A stretch of 64,000 nucleotides of DNA, taken from assembly GCF_039655875.1 (NCBI RefSeq), contig NZ_JBBYXK010000005.1, positions 186,001 to 250,000 on the forward strand, read 5' to 3'. Below the pieces are notes generated by a model. That model was not told the DNA's origin, made no database searches, and saw only the letters and a list, made by a program, of their open reading frames with translations. Made by a program: the position numbers and the translations under genes. The first letter of the stretch is position 1; each line of letters starts with the position of its first letter. This stretch comes from Emcibacter sp. SYSU 3D8 (lineage in GTDB: Bacteria; Pseudomonadota; Alphaproteobacteria; SMXS01). Shown here one piece after another: positions 7,906-15,423 of the stretch.

Positions 7906-9279
7906 ATGAGCACCACAGAAGCGACCCGGGCCGCGGCAGGCACCGGCAAACCTCAGGACGCGGCAGCGCCCAAGATCACGTATGGCCGCAACGGCGTGCC
8001 GATCACGCCGGGCGGCGTGAAGGGGCATGGCTTCCGCACCTACGAGATCCATCAGCGCGAGCGGCTCGGCCAGTCCACGGCCAAGATCAAGCCGGCGCAG
8101 CTGATCTCGCCGGACTTCATCCGGGATCCCTATCCGTTCCTGGAAATCCTGCGGGAAAACTATCCCAGTTACCGGGACTGGCTGGAGAATTCCTACTGGA
8201 TCACCCGGTATGACGATGTGACGTCGATCTTCACCGACGACGCCAATTTCGAGACCCGGCCGCGCCGCTGGTTCTACAACATCGCCGATTATGGCCGCGA
8301 CCTGCGCCAGGAGCTGCCGGTGCTGTTCGCCCAGGCCAAGGCCATCGACGGCAACGCCCAGGCGGTCGCCGAGGAAATCGTCAGTGACATCAGGGCCAAG
8401 GGCGGCGCCAATCTTGGCATAGACTTCGCCGCCCGCTTCGCACTGGAATTGCTGGTCCGCCAGCTCGACCTGCCGACGGAAGACGCGCCGAAATTCTGCG
8501 AGCGCTACTGGCGCATGACCCACGGCTTCAACGTCGACCCGGTCGCCGAACAGGACGGCCTCGCCGCGATCCGCGAGCTGACCGAATATTTCCGGCCCCT
8601 GCTCGCCAGCCGCCGCGCCAACCCCGGCGACGACCTGATCTCGGCGGTTGCCGGCCTCGACCTGGACGGTGGTCCCGCTACAGCCGAGGATCTGGTGGTG
8701 ACGCTGCTTGAAGGCGACCACGAAACGCTGCATGGCGGCCTCGCCAACACGCTGTTCCTGCTGCTGACCAACGCCGGCGAGTTCCAGAAGGTGAAGGACG
8801 AGCGCCGCATGGCCAAGTTCGCCTTCCTCGAGGCGCTACGCCACTCGGCGCCGGTGCTGTCGGCCCGCCGCTTCGCACGCCACGAGGTCGAGCGCTTCGG
8901 CAAGCTGATCCCGGAAGGCGGCCTGATGATCTGTTCGGCAGGTGCCGCCAACCGCGACCCGCGTCAGTACAAGGATCCGGAGAAGTTCATCGTTGGCCGC
9001 AAGGACCTGTGCCAGCGCGAGCCGCGCGGCCAGTATCGCGCCGACGGCCTGCCCGCCGGCATCGCCTTCGGGTTCGGCAAGCCGTCCAGGCATCCGGCGA
9101 TACCCGAGGACAGGCCCCGGTCGATGTATGCCATCACCCGCGACACCGCGACGACGGCACTCAACGTGCTGCTCGACAGCTTCCCCGATCTGCATCTGAA
9201 GCCCGGCGCCAAGCCGGAGTTGCGCTCGCTGAAGCTGTGGGACACCCACACCTGCTGGGACCTGCCTGTCGAGTTCTAA
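7906..9279 (+). CDS. P450-family protein lacking the haem-ligand cysteine, module 2 partner
   Basis: This 457-residue paralogue of the 4938 gene has the same replacements. The haem loop is FGFGKPSRHPA with Arg 395 at the ligand position, the I-helix is EGDHETLHGG, and EALRH is kept as ExxR. The block KDLCQREPRGQYRADGLPAG is identical in the two copies. Retention of identical degenerate motifs in both copies, with the rest of the fold under apparent constraint, argues for a selected function rather than decay. N-terminal residues 1-25 are variable and Ala/Thr-rich. A strong terminator follows at 9309, closing the module. Confidence 0.88.
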   Translation: MSTTEATRAAAGTGKPQDAAAPKITYGRNGVPITPGGVKGHGFRTYEIHQRERLGQSTAKIKPAQLISPDFIRDPYPFLEILRENYPSYRDWLENSYWITRYDDVTSIFTDDANFETRPRRWFYNIADYGRDLRQELPVLFAQAKAIDGNAQAVAEEIVSDIRAKGGANLGIDFAARFALELLVRQLDLPTEDAPKFCERYWRMTHGFNVDPVAEQDGLAAIRELTEYFRPLLASRRANPGDDLISAVAGLDLDGGPATAEDLVVTLLEGDHETLHGGLANTLFLLLTNAGEFQKVKDERRMAKFAFLEALRHSAPVLSARRFARHEVERFGKLIPEGGLMICSAGAANRDPRQYKDPEKFIVGRKDLCQREPRGQYRADGLPAGIAFGFGKPSRHPAIPEDRPRSMYAITRDTATTALNVLLDSFPDLHLKPGAKPELRSLKLWDTHTCWDLPVEF

Positions 9280-9308
9280 ATCCGGGCTCCGCATTGGTCA
9301 TAATCGGG

Positions 9309-9333
9309 AACGGCCCTCGTCGAGGGCCGTTTT
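9309..9333 (+). terminator. Rho-independent terminator after P450 module 2
   Basis: A perfect 10-bp stem (AACGGCCCTC / GAGGGCCGTT) with a 3-nt loop is followed by a short T run. It lies 30 nt after the module 2 partner stop and upstream of the Rieske gene, so that gene needs its own promoter. Confidence 0.8.
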
Positions 9334-9423
9334 CCTATGCCATTGGCAATGTCAGCGGCCGTAAACTAGATTGGTCGATATCATTCGGAATACGCCGCTG
9401 GGCGTTCGGAAACGAGGTGGATC

Positions 9424-10617
9424 GTGGCACGGCATGAACTGATCGAGATGGCGCGCGACAATATCGGGCATGCCCAGGCGGGCACCATCGCGCAGGAAGC
9501 GGACGTGTTCAAGGTACCGGCCTCGAACTATTTCGACCCGGACCGCTTCAAGCTGGAAATCGACAAGGTCTTCAAGCGCATCCCGCTGATGCTGGCGGCC
9601 ACGGCCGAGCTGCCGCAGCCGGGCGACTACAAGGCCATGGACGTGGTCGGCCTGCCCGTGCTGATCTCGCGCGGCGGCGACGGCGTCGCCCGGGCGTTCA
9701 TCAATTCGTGCAGCCACCGGGGCGCGCCCATCGTCAAGCCGGGCACCGGCAAGGCGCGGCGCTTCGTCTGCGGCTATCACGCGTGGTCTTTCGACTACAA
9801 GGGCAACCTGGTTGCCGTCGCCGCCAAGGAAGATTTCGGTGAGATCGACATGGCGCAATACGGCCTAGTGCCGTTACCGATCACCGAGCGCGCCGGCCTG
9901 ATCTGGGTCATCCTCGATGCGGATTCCCCGGTCGAGATGGACGCCTTCCTGGCCGGCTACGACGAGATGCTGGGCGCGTTCGGCCTGGAGAACTGGCACC
10001 TGTTCGAGGCCCGCACGCTAAAGGGCCCGAACTGGAAGATCGCCTATGACGGTTATCTGGACCTGTACCACCTGCCCGTCCTGCACCGCGAGACCTTCGG
10101 CGAGCAGATGTCCAACCGGGCGCTGTACTACGCCTGGGGACCGCACCAGCGGGTAACGTCGCCGTCGAAACAGATGATCGGCCTGCTGGAGAAGCCTGAG
10201 GACGAGTGGAGCAGCGATGTCCTGTCGGCCGGCGTCTGGACCATCTTCCCGCACATTTCAATCGCCTCGTTCCGGGGCGGCGGACGCAGCATCATGCTGT
10301 CGCAACTGTTCCCCGGCGAGACGCCCGGCGAATCCTTCACCACCCAGATGTACCTGATGGAGAACGAGCCGACCGACGAGCAGCGGCTCGAGGCACTGCA
10401 GCAGTTCAAGCTGCTGGAATATGTCGTGCAGGAAGAGGATTACGCCATTGGCCTGCGTCAGCAGAAGGCGCTGGAAAGCGGCGCGCGCAAGCACGTGCTG
10501 TTCGGCCGAAACGAAGGCGGCGGACACCGCTTCCACCGCTGGGTGGACCGAATTCTCGAGACCAGCGACCAGGACCTGAACGCGCTGTTCCGCGCGGGCA
10601 CCCCACAGGACACGTAA
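9424..10617 (+). CDS. Rieske [2Fe-2S] aromatic-ring/steroid-type oxygenase, alpha subunit
   Basis: This is a terminal oxygenase subunit of 397 residues with GTG start 9424 preceded by GAGGTGG. The N-terminal Rieske domain has CSHRGAP and CGYHAWSF, the Cys-x-His...Cys-x2-His cluster ligands, near residues 98-120. The C-terminal catalytic domain has the mononuclear iron region DGYLDLYHLPVLH near residue 212, with the bridging Asp and two His. No beta subunit, ferredoxin or reductase is adjacent, so it is probably a homo-oligomeric type that borrows electrons. Dioxygenation, hydroxylation or demethylation are all possible. The P450 modules just upstream suggest a shared catabolic or tailoring pathway, but a terminator separates them. 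Confidence 0.93.
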   Translation: MARHELIEMARDNIGHAQAGTIAQEADVFKVPASNYFDPDRFKLEIDKVFKRIPLMLAATAELPQPGDYKAMDVVGLPVLISRGGDGVARAFINSCSHRGAPIVKPGTGKARRFVCGYHAWSFDYKGNLVAVAAKEDFGEIDMAQYGLVPLPITERAGLIWVILDADSPVEMDAFLAGYDEMLGAFGLENWHLFEARTLKGPNWKIAYDGYLDLYHLPVLHRETFGEQMSNRALYYAWGPHQRVTSPSKQMIGLLEKPEDEWSSDVLSAGVWTIFPHISIASFRGGGRSIMLSQLFPGETPGESFTTQMYLMENEPTDEQRLEALQQFKLLEYVVQEEDYAIGLRQQKALESGARKHVLFGRNEGGGHRFHRWVDRILETSDQDLNALFRAGTPQDT

Positions 10618-10650
10618 TCCCGCCGCCCTCGCTTGCAGGCCGTCCCGGCA

Positions 10651-10676
10651 GGAACAATGACCGCCGGCTTCGCGTT
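10651..10676 (+). promoter_or_regulatory. EcfG-type promoter GGAAC-N17-CGTT
   Basis: The sequence is an exact match to the alphaproteobacterial general-stress consensus. The -10 element ends 39 nt before the start codon at 10716, a normal leader length. Confidence 0.75.
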
Positions 10677-10715
10677 AGCGGATCGACGGCCACTTATGCG
10701 AAGGACGGACTCAAC

Positions 10716-10994
10716 ATGACGACAGATACCCACGAACCCGTCGCCGGCGACGTTTCCGAGCGCTATGCCCATCCTGAAGATATCATTCAGGATCAATCCC
10801 TTACGAGGGATCAGAAGATCGGCTACTTGCAGGAATGGGAGCAGGACCTGCGGCAGTTGATGGTTGCTTCGGAAGAGAACATGCCGGGCACTGTCACCGG
10901 TCAACCCGCCGATTCATTGAAGGCGGTAAGCGAGGCGCTGGAAAAGCTGGGCGCCGATGCAGACAAGAAGGACTCGCCTGCCAAGAGCGGCTAG
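10716..10994 (+). CDS. Small acidic hypothetical protein, likely general-stress regulon
   Basis: This 92-residue protein is soluble and acidic, with no signal peptide or membrane segment. The core HPEDIIQDQSLTRDQKIGYL followed by QEWEQDLRQL resembles a small alphaproteobacterial family with a pattern like P-x-D-V/I-x-x-D-x-x-L-x-x-x-x-K-x-x-x-L-x-x-W-x-x-D, of unknown function. It is predicted to be mostly helical with a disordered Lys/Asp tail. The EcfG-type promoter directly upstream suggests induction by general stress. A convergent hairpin follows. I do not assign a function. Confidence 0.8.
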   Translation: MTTDTHEPVAGDVSERYAHPEDIIQDQSLTRDQKIGYLQEWEQDLRQLMVASEENMPGTVTGQPADSLKAVSEALEKLGADADKKDSPAKSG

Positions 10995-11027
10995 CCGTTC
11001 CGTCCCCGTGACCGAGAATTTTTTTGC

Positions 11028-11058
11028 GAACCGCCCCGCCTGCTGTGCGGGGCGGTTC
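11028..11058. terminator. Perfect 12-bp hairpin between convergent genes
   Basis: The stem is GAACCGCCCCGC / GCGGGGCGGTTC with a 7-nt loop. There is no T run in the proper place on either strand, but its location between the convergent stops of 10716 and 11077 supports a bidirectional terminator role. Confidence 0.65.
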
Positions 11059-11076
11059 TGCATTTGAATGGCACGG

Positions 11077-11265
11077 TCAGAGCCGGGCGGTGGGTTGCGG
11101 CAATTCGCGGTCCGGCATGGTCGGGGGCGGCGTCTCGATTGGAACATCGGCCGGCTCCGGAGGCTGTGGCTCTTCGATCTCCGGCGGCGCTTCGTTGGGC
11201 CGTTCGGGGAACTCCAGTGGCGGCTGGTCCGGGTTCGGCGTGACGGGGTTCGGGGTAGACTGCAT
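11077..11265 (-). CDS. Small proline-rich hypothetical protein
   Basis: This is a 62-residue, Pro/Glu-rich, probably disordered peptide (MQSTPNPVTPNPDQPPLEF...). Similar very short proline-rich proteins are common beside stress genes in Alphaproteobacteria, without a known role. Low sequence complexity makes the coding call uncertain. The exact EcfG-type promoter on the same strand 55 nt upstream supports it being a real stress gene. Confidence 0.6.
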   Translation of the reverse strand: MQSTPNPVTPNPDQPPLEFPERPNEAPPEIEEPQPPEPADVPIETPPPTMPDRELPQPTARL

Positions 11266-11319
11266 GAAGCGGCTCCTGGCTGGTTCCTGTCTTTGCGCCG
11301 CGCCGGCGCACTCTTGTGG

Positions 11320-11344
11320 AACGGGTCACATCAAGGAGTGTTCC
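11320..11344 (-). promoter_or_regulatory. EcfG-type promoter GGAAC-N16-CGTT (minus strand)
   Basis: Read on the minus strand, this is an exact consensus match with 16-nt spacing. It points at the proline-rich gene starting at 11265. It overlaps the 3' flank of the ligD polymerase gene, whose stop is at 11346. Confidence 0.7.
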
Positions 11345-11345
11345 C

Positions 11346-12245
11346 CTAGCCGTTCGCATCGACCCCCAGCGCCCGAAGCGCCGCGACCCCAAGCGACTGC
11401 CGGACGTTGACGTAGTCAGCCCATGGATCCGGTTCCGCCAAATGCGGTACGGCATCGCCGATATGAACCAAGGCGGCGCTGTGCGTGCCGTCAAGGCTTT
11501 CCCAGGTTACCGGCCAGGCCACCGGCGCCCCCTTCCTCGCTCGGGGTGAATATGGTGCAATAGCGGTCGAGCCGCGCTCATTGCGCAGATAATCGATAAA
11601 GATGCGGCCCTTGCGCTTTGCCTTGCTCATGGTGGCCAGATATTTGTCCGGCTGGTCCTCGGACATCCGCAGCGCGAGGGATTTGGCGAATTCCTTGATC
11701 ACCGGCCATTCGTGGCGTCGCCGGATGGGCGTGACCACATGGATACCCTTGCCGCCGGTCAGCAACGGGAAACTGCGCAGGCCCAGCGCATCGAGGATGT
11801 CGCGCACCCGCAAGGCGGCCTGCTTCACGGACTCGAAACTGACGGACGGATCGGGGTCGAGGTCGAAGACGATGCGGTTGGGCTTTTCGATATCGTCGAT
11901 CATGGAGCCCCAGATGTGGAATTCCAGCACGCCCATCTGGGCGGCGCGCACCAGACCGGTTTCGTCGGTCAGGTAAAGGTAGTCGTCTTCGCCGCCATCC
12001 TTCTCGCGCACCGGCAGCGGCTTCAGAGACGGCGCCAGGCCCGCTGTTCCATGCTTCTGGAAAAAGCACTGTTTGGCTGCGCCTTCGGGGCAGCGCACCA
12101 GGCTGACCAGCCGGCGCGAGACATAGGGCAGCATGCGCGGCGACACAGCGTGGAGATACCTGGCGAGATCGAGCTTGGTCACGCCCTGATCGGCATAGAG
12201 CACCTTGTCCGGATGGCTGAGTGTGACGCCCGCGACGGCAACCAT
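11346..12245 (-). CDS. LigD polymerase (primase) domain as a separate protein
   Basis: This is the archaeo-eukaryotic-primase-like polymerase of bacterial non-homologous end joining, which fills gaps and adds ribo- or deoxynucleotides at breaks. The 299 residues cover only the POL domain. They start with the typical LSHPDKVLY region and include the catalytic acidic pair in VFDLDPD near residue 127 and GGKGIHVV near residue 165. In most LigD proteins POL is fused to the ligase. Here it is a stand-alone ORF whose ATG overlaps the stop of the PE-ligase gene by one base (TGATG), so translation is probably coupled. Confidence 0.92.
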   Translation of the reverse strand: MVAVAGVTLSHPDKVLYADQGVTKLDLARYLHAVSPRMLPYVSRRLVSLVRCPEGAAKQCFFQKHGTAGLAPSLKPLPVREKDGGEDDYLYLTDETGLVRAAQMGVLEFHIWGSMIDDIEKPNRIVFDLDPDPSVSFESVKQAALRVRDILDALGLRSFPLLTGGKGIHVVTPIRRRHEWPVIKEFAKSLALRMSEDQPDKYLATMSKAKRKGRIFIDYLRNERGSTAIAPYSPRARKGAPVAWPVTWESLDGTHSAALVHIGDAVPHLAEPDPWADYVNVRQSLGVAALRALGVDANG

Positions 12246-13846
12246 CAGTCGCGCCCCTTTTCCGGCTGCTCGCGTATTACCGCCTGCGCCGGCTTGTCCT
12301 CGCGCAGGCCCAGGAAACGGCCATGCCGGACAAGGCCATCCCTGGTGAACTCGGCGAACGCAATGTTGGCAACCAGCTTCGGCTGCAGCCAGCGCGCCTT
12401 ACGTGCCACATCGGCCGGGACCGGCCCATCGACCGGCCGCGTTTTGCGCGAAAGGCGGCGAAAGCGGCTCGACAGGTCGTCCAGCGCCGCATGGGAGAAC
12501 CCGCTCCCCACCCTGCCCGCATAGCGCAGGACCCCGCCTTCGTTGACAGCCAGCAGGATCGAGGAGAACGGCCGGTTCCTGTCCGAGGGCGACCAGCCGA
12601 CGATGACGAATTCCTGCGATGCCCCGCACTTGATCTTCAGCCAGGCATGGCCACGGCCCGAGACATATTTCGCGCGGGACCGCTTGGCGATCACGCCTTC
12701 GAATCCGCGTCCGCACAGCGCGCCGAGCATGGCCTGGCCGTTGCCCTCGACATGGTCGGTGTAAAATACCGGCCCGGTCTTGCCGACCTTGCCCAGCAGT
12801 TTGCGAAGCATGTCCTTGCGCTCGACCAGCGGCTTCGAACGCAGGCTCTCGCCGCCAAGCGCGAGCACATCGAATACAAAGAAAGACAGGCTGCCGCCTC
12901 CACCCTTCAATTGCGCCTGCAGCGCCCCGAAATCGGATTTCCCTTCCTTGTCGACCACGACAATCTCCCCGTCGAGAAGAGCACCGTCGAGGTTGAGCGA
13001 GGCAAGAGCCTGCGCGATAGCCGGATATTTTGACGTCCAGTCGAGCCCATTCCGGGTGTAGATGCGCACCTCGTCGCCTGAAGCGGCGGCGATCGCGCGG
13101 TAGCCGTCGAACTTGATCTCGAACAGCCAGTCATCGCCTTCAGGTACGTCCTCGACGAGGGTCGCCAGCGCCGGCTTGACGAAGCCTGGCAATGGCGATG
13201 ACCCCGCCCTGCTCGCCGCATTCCTGCGTTGCGGTGTATCGTTCGCCTTGCCTGGTTTCCGGCGCCGCTCGGGATTCTCGGCAATGGCCTTCAATGTGCG
13301 CCCGGTCGCGACGCTCTCCAGTGCCGCTTCGGTAATCTCGACCTCCCGCCGGGCCTCGTCGTCATCGCCCTTGATCAGCAGCCAGTTCTCGCGTTTCTCG
13401 CTGCCGCGGTTTCGCATGCGGATCAGCGCCCAGCGGCCCTTGAGACGTTCGCCGTGGAGCACGAATTCGAGACGTCCATCCTTCAACCCCCGGCGTGCAT
13501 CCTTGATCGGTTCCCACGTTCCCTGATCCCAGAGCAGCACAGTGCCGGCGCCGTAATTGCCGGACGGGATGGTACCTTCGAAGTCGCCATAATCGACGGG
13601 ATGGTCCTCGGTGCGCACCGCAAGGCGCTTTTGCGCCGGATCCAGGCTGGGCCCGCGCGTGATCGCCCAGCTCTTGAGGACGCCGTCGAGCTCCAGCCGA
13701 AGATCGTAATGCAGCCGCGTCGCCGCATGCTTCTGGATCGCATAGAGGTTGCCGGCCCGCGTCGCCTTGCCGCCCTGCGGCTCGGGCGTGCGGTCGAATT
13801 GCCGCTTCGCCCGGTAGGTGCCGAGCTGATCGGAACCGCGCGGCAT
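12245..13846 (-). CDS. ligD: LigD 3'-phosphoesterase-ATP-dependent DNA ligase
   Basis: The protein has 533 residues and two domains. Residues about 30-150 form the phosphoesterase domain (HAATRLHYDLRLELDG, DHPVDYGDFEGTIPSGNYG), which trims 3' ends. Residues about 220-525 form the ATP-dependent DNA ligase with adenylation Lys 245 in EIKFDGYR and the OB-fold C terminus. It lacks the POL domain, which is encoded by the next gene. It seals double-strand breaks together with Ku. It starts 1 nt after the ku stop codon in the same operon. Confidence 0.95.
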   Translation of the reverse strand: MPRGSDQLGTYRAKRQFDRTPEPQGGKATRAGNLYAIQKHAATRLHYDLRLELDGVLKSWAITRGPSLDPAQKRLAVRTEDHPVDYGDFEGTIPSGNYGAGTVLLWDQGTWEPIKDARRGLKDGRLEFVLHGERLKGRWALIRMRNRGSEKRENWLLIKGDDDEARREVEITEAALESVATGRTLKAIAENPERRRKPGKANDTPQRRNAASRAGSSPLPGFVKPALATLVEDVPEGDDWLFEIKFDGYRAIAAASGDEVRIYTRNGLDWTSKYPAIAQALASLNLDGALLDGEIVVVDKEGKSDFGALQAQLKGGGGSLSFFVFDVLALGGESLRSKPLVERKDMLRKLLGKVGKTGPVFYTDHVEGNGQAMLGALCGRGFEGVIAKRSRAKYVSGRGHAWLKIKCGASQEFVIVGWSPSDRNRPFSSILLAVNEGGVLRYAGRVGSGFSHAALDDLSSRFRRLSRKTRPVDGPVPADVARKARWLQPKLVANIAFAEFTRDGLVRHGRFLGLREDKPAQAVIREQPEKGRD

Positions 13847-13847
13847 G

Positions 13848-14765
13848 TCAGCTCGCCTTCTTCCTGCGGGTAGCGGGCGCCGCCGGCTTGCCCGAGTTCT
13901 TGACGCTGCGTTTCAGCGCCTCGACGAGATCGATGACCGTGCCGCCATTGCCCGCCTCTTCTTCAATGGCCACCGGCTTACGGTTCTTGATCTTGGCATC
14001 GATCAGCGCACGGACCGCCTCGCTGTACTTGTCCTTGAACTGGCCCGAATCGAACGGCGCTGTCTTGCGTTCGATCAGCTCCTTGGCGAGATCGAGCAGT
14101 TCCTTGTCGGGTCTGGCATCGTCGATGCCGGCGAAGAATGGTGCAGCACTTCGCACTTCGTCGGAGAACCGCAACGTTTCCAGCAGCATCCCATGGCCGC
14201 AGGGTTTCAGCGCCGCGATATATTCTCGGTTGCGCATCACGAATTGTCCCAGCCCGATCTTGCCGCTTCCCCGAAGCGCGTCGCGCATGACGTTGTAGGC
14301 CTCTTCGGCAAGCTCGCCATCGGCAACCACGTAATAGGGTCGGTCAAACCAGATGGGATCGATCTCTCCCTGTCCGACGAACTGGACCAGATCGAGGGTC
14401 TTTTTCGCTTCGAGCTTGATCGCGTCGATCTCGTCCGGATCGATCAGGACGTACTGGCCCTTCTCCACCTCGTACCCCTTGACGATCTCATCGGTATCGA
14501 CCGGTCCGATGCCGGGCACGACCTTTTCGTAGCGGATGCGCTTGCCGGACGGCTCGTGTACCTGGTGAAACGATATCTGGGCGCCCGATTTGGTCGCCGG
14601 ATAGAGATTGACCGGCACCGACACCAGGGCCAGACGGAGATTGCCGCCCCAGATCGGACGCGCGCCAGAAGGGCGTGCTTCACGAGGCGTCGCTGCGGCC
14701 TTCCTGCGGGAAGGCGCCTTGGCCTTGGCTGTACTGCGCGGCGTGCGGGTGGGTTTCGTGGCCAT
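13848..14765 (-). CDS. ku: Non-homologous end joining protein Ku
   Basis: This is a DNA-end-binding homodimer that recruits LigD to double-strand breaks. ATG 14765 with GGGAG upstream gives 305 residues. A basic Lys/Arg/Ala-rich N-terminal extension of about 35 residues precedes the Ku core, which begins at RPIWGGNLRLALVSVPVNLY. The core includes YEVEKGQYVLIDPDEID, and the C terminus ends in a basic ATRRKKAS tail. Basic extensions in some bacterial Ku proteins affect DNA threading. It follows the PRC-barrel gene by 26 nt and precedes ligD by 1 nt. Confidence 0.95.
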   Translation of the reverse strand: MATKPTRTPRSTAKAKAPSRRKAAATPREARPSGARPIWGGNLRLALVSVPVNLYPATKSGAQISFHQVHEPSGKRIRYEKVVPGIGPVDTDEIVKGYEVEKGQYVLIDPDEIDAIKLEAKKTLDLVQFVGQGEIDPIWFDRPYYVVADGELAEEAYNVMRDALRGSGKIGLGQFVMRNREYIAALKPCGHGMLLETLRFSDEVRSAAPFFAGIDDARPDKELLDLAKELIERKTAPFDSGQFKDKYSEAVRALIDAKIKNRKPVAIEEEAGNGGTVIDLVEALKRSVKNSGKPAAPATRRKKAS

Positions 14766-14791
14766 GTCTTGCTCCCGGCTTTCGCGCCGCG

Positions 14792-15253
14792 TCATGGAGC
14801 GGGCGCGGCGCTGGATTGTTCGTCGGTGAACACGGTGCCCTGCTGTTCGGGCTTGGCGTACTTGTAGTCGGGCTTGTTTTTCAGTTGGTCCGATGAGGCG
14901 TTGACGGCAACCTTTTTGCCGTTGTCCGAGACGACCACATCCTTCCAGTCAATCGCCACCGTCCGGTCGCCCATGCCGGTCACGATGACTTGCTTGACGT
15001 TGCCTTTTCCATCCACATAGACGCTCTCGATTTCGCCGATGAGTTGATCCCGGGCGCTCGTCAGGTCACGGCCGATGAGGTTCTTTCCCTCGATGGTCCC
15101 CATGGGCTGCTGACCGCCGGCAGCGGCAGCAGCTCCGGGGATGATCGCTGCCGGATTGGACGCAAGCGCCTCGTCGGCGCGGGCTGCGGCGCCGCAGAGT
15201 GTGACTGCTGCCAATAGCAGCAGGCATCCACGGATGCTCCGGCCTCGTTTCAT
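14792..15253 (-). CDS. Exported PRC-barrel domain protein
   Basis: The start at 15253 is chosen by the AGGAG site and signal peptide; the frame is open further upstream without coding character. The 153-residue protein has a Sec signal (RGCLLLLAAVTLCGAAARA) and an Ala/Gly linker. A PRC-barrel-like domain follows from about residue 52 (GTIEGKNLIGRDL...IGEIESVYVDGKG), ending in DWKDVVVSDNGKKV. PRC-barrel proteins bind diverse partners and are common in stress regulons of Alphaproteobacteria. It heads the Ku-LigD operon. A near-consensus EcfG promoter lies about 30 nt upstream. Confidence 0.85.
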   Translation of the reverse strand: MKRGRSIRGCLLLLAAVTLCGAAARADEALASNPAAIIPGAAAAAGGQQPMGTIEGKNLIGRDLTSARDQLIGEIESVYVDGKGNVKQVIVTGMGDRTVAIDWKDVVVSDNGKKVAVNASSDQLKNKPDYKYAKPEQQGTVFTDEQSSAAPAP

Positions 15254-15280
15254 GCTGTCCTCTCCTGCCTTCAGCGCACT

Positions 15281-15306
15281 AACACGATCCGGAAGCGAAA
15301 GGTTCC
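15281..15306 (-). promoter_or_regulatory. Imperfect EcfG-type promoter GGAAC-N17-TGTT upstream of the PRC-Ku-LigD operon
   Basis: On the minus strand the -35 is exact and the -10 has one mismatch (T for C). If active, it would place end-joining repair under the general stress response, as is known in Sinorhizobium. The mismatch keeps confidence low. Confidence 0.35.
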
Positions 15307-15346
15307 TGTCCGCGGCGCGGCAGGCCGAGACGCCGCGGCGAATGCT

Positions 15347-15371
15347 GGAACATCCCCTGCTGGACGGAGTT
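15347..15371 (+). promoter_or_regulatory. Imperfect EcfG-type promoter GGAAC-N16-AGTT
   Basis: The -35 is exact and the -10 has one mismatch. It faces the 15424 gene and is divergent from the 15281 site, mirroring the exact divergent pair at 17799-17860. Confidence 0.3.
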
Positions 15372-15423
15372 GAGTCCATGTCGGCGCCCGATTGCGCCGG
15401 CGCAGTTCGAGAGGAGGATACAC

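Noticed and set aside
9307-9334. Apparent exact EcfG promoter GGAAC-N16-CGTT after the P450 module
   Set aside because: The match is part of a perfect hairpin followed by T, so it is best explained as a terminator. It could be tested by transcript mapping, but I do not count it in the regulon.
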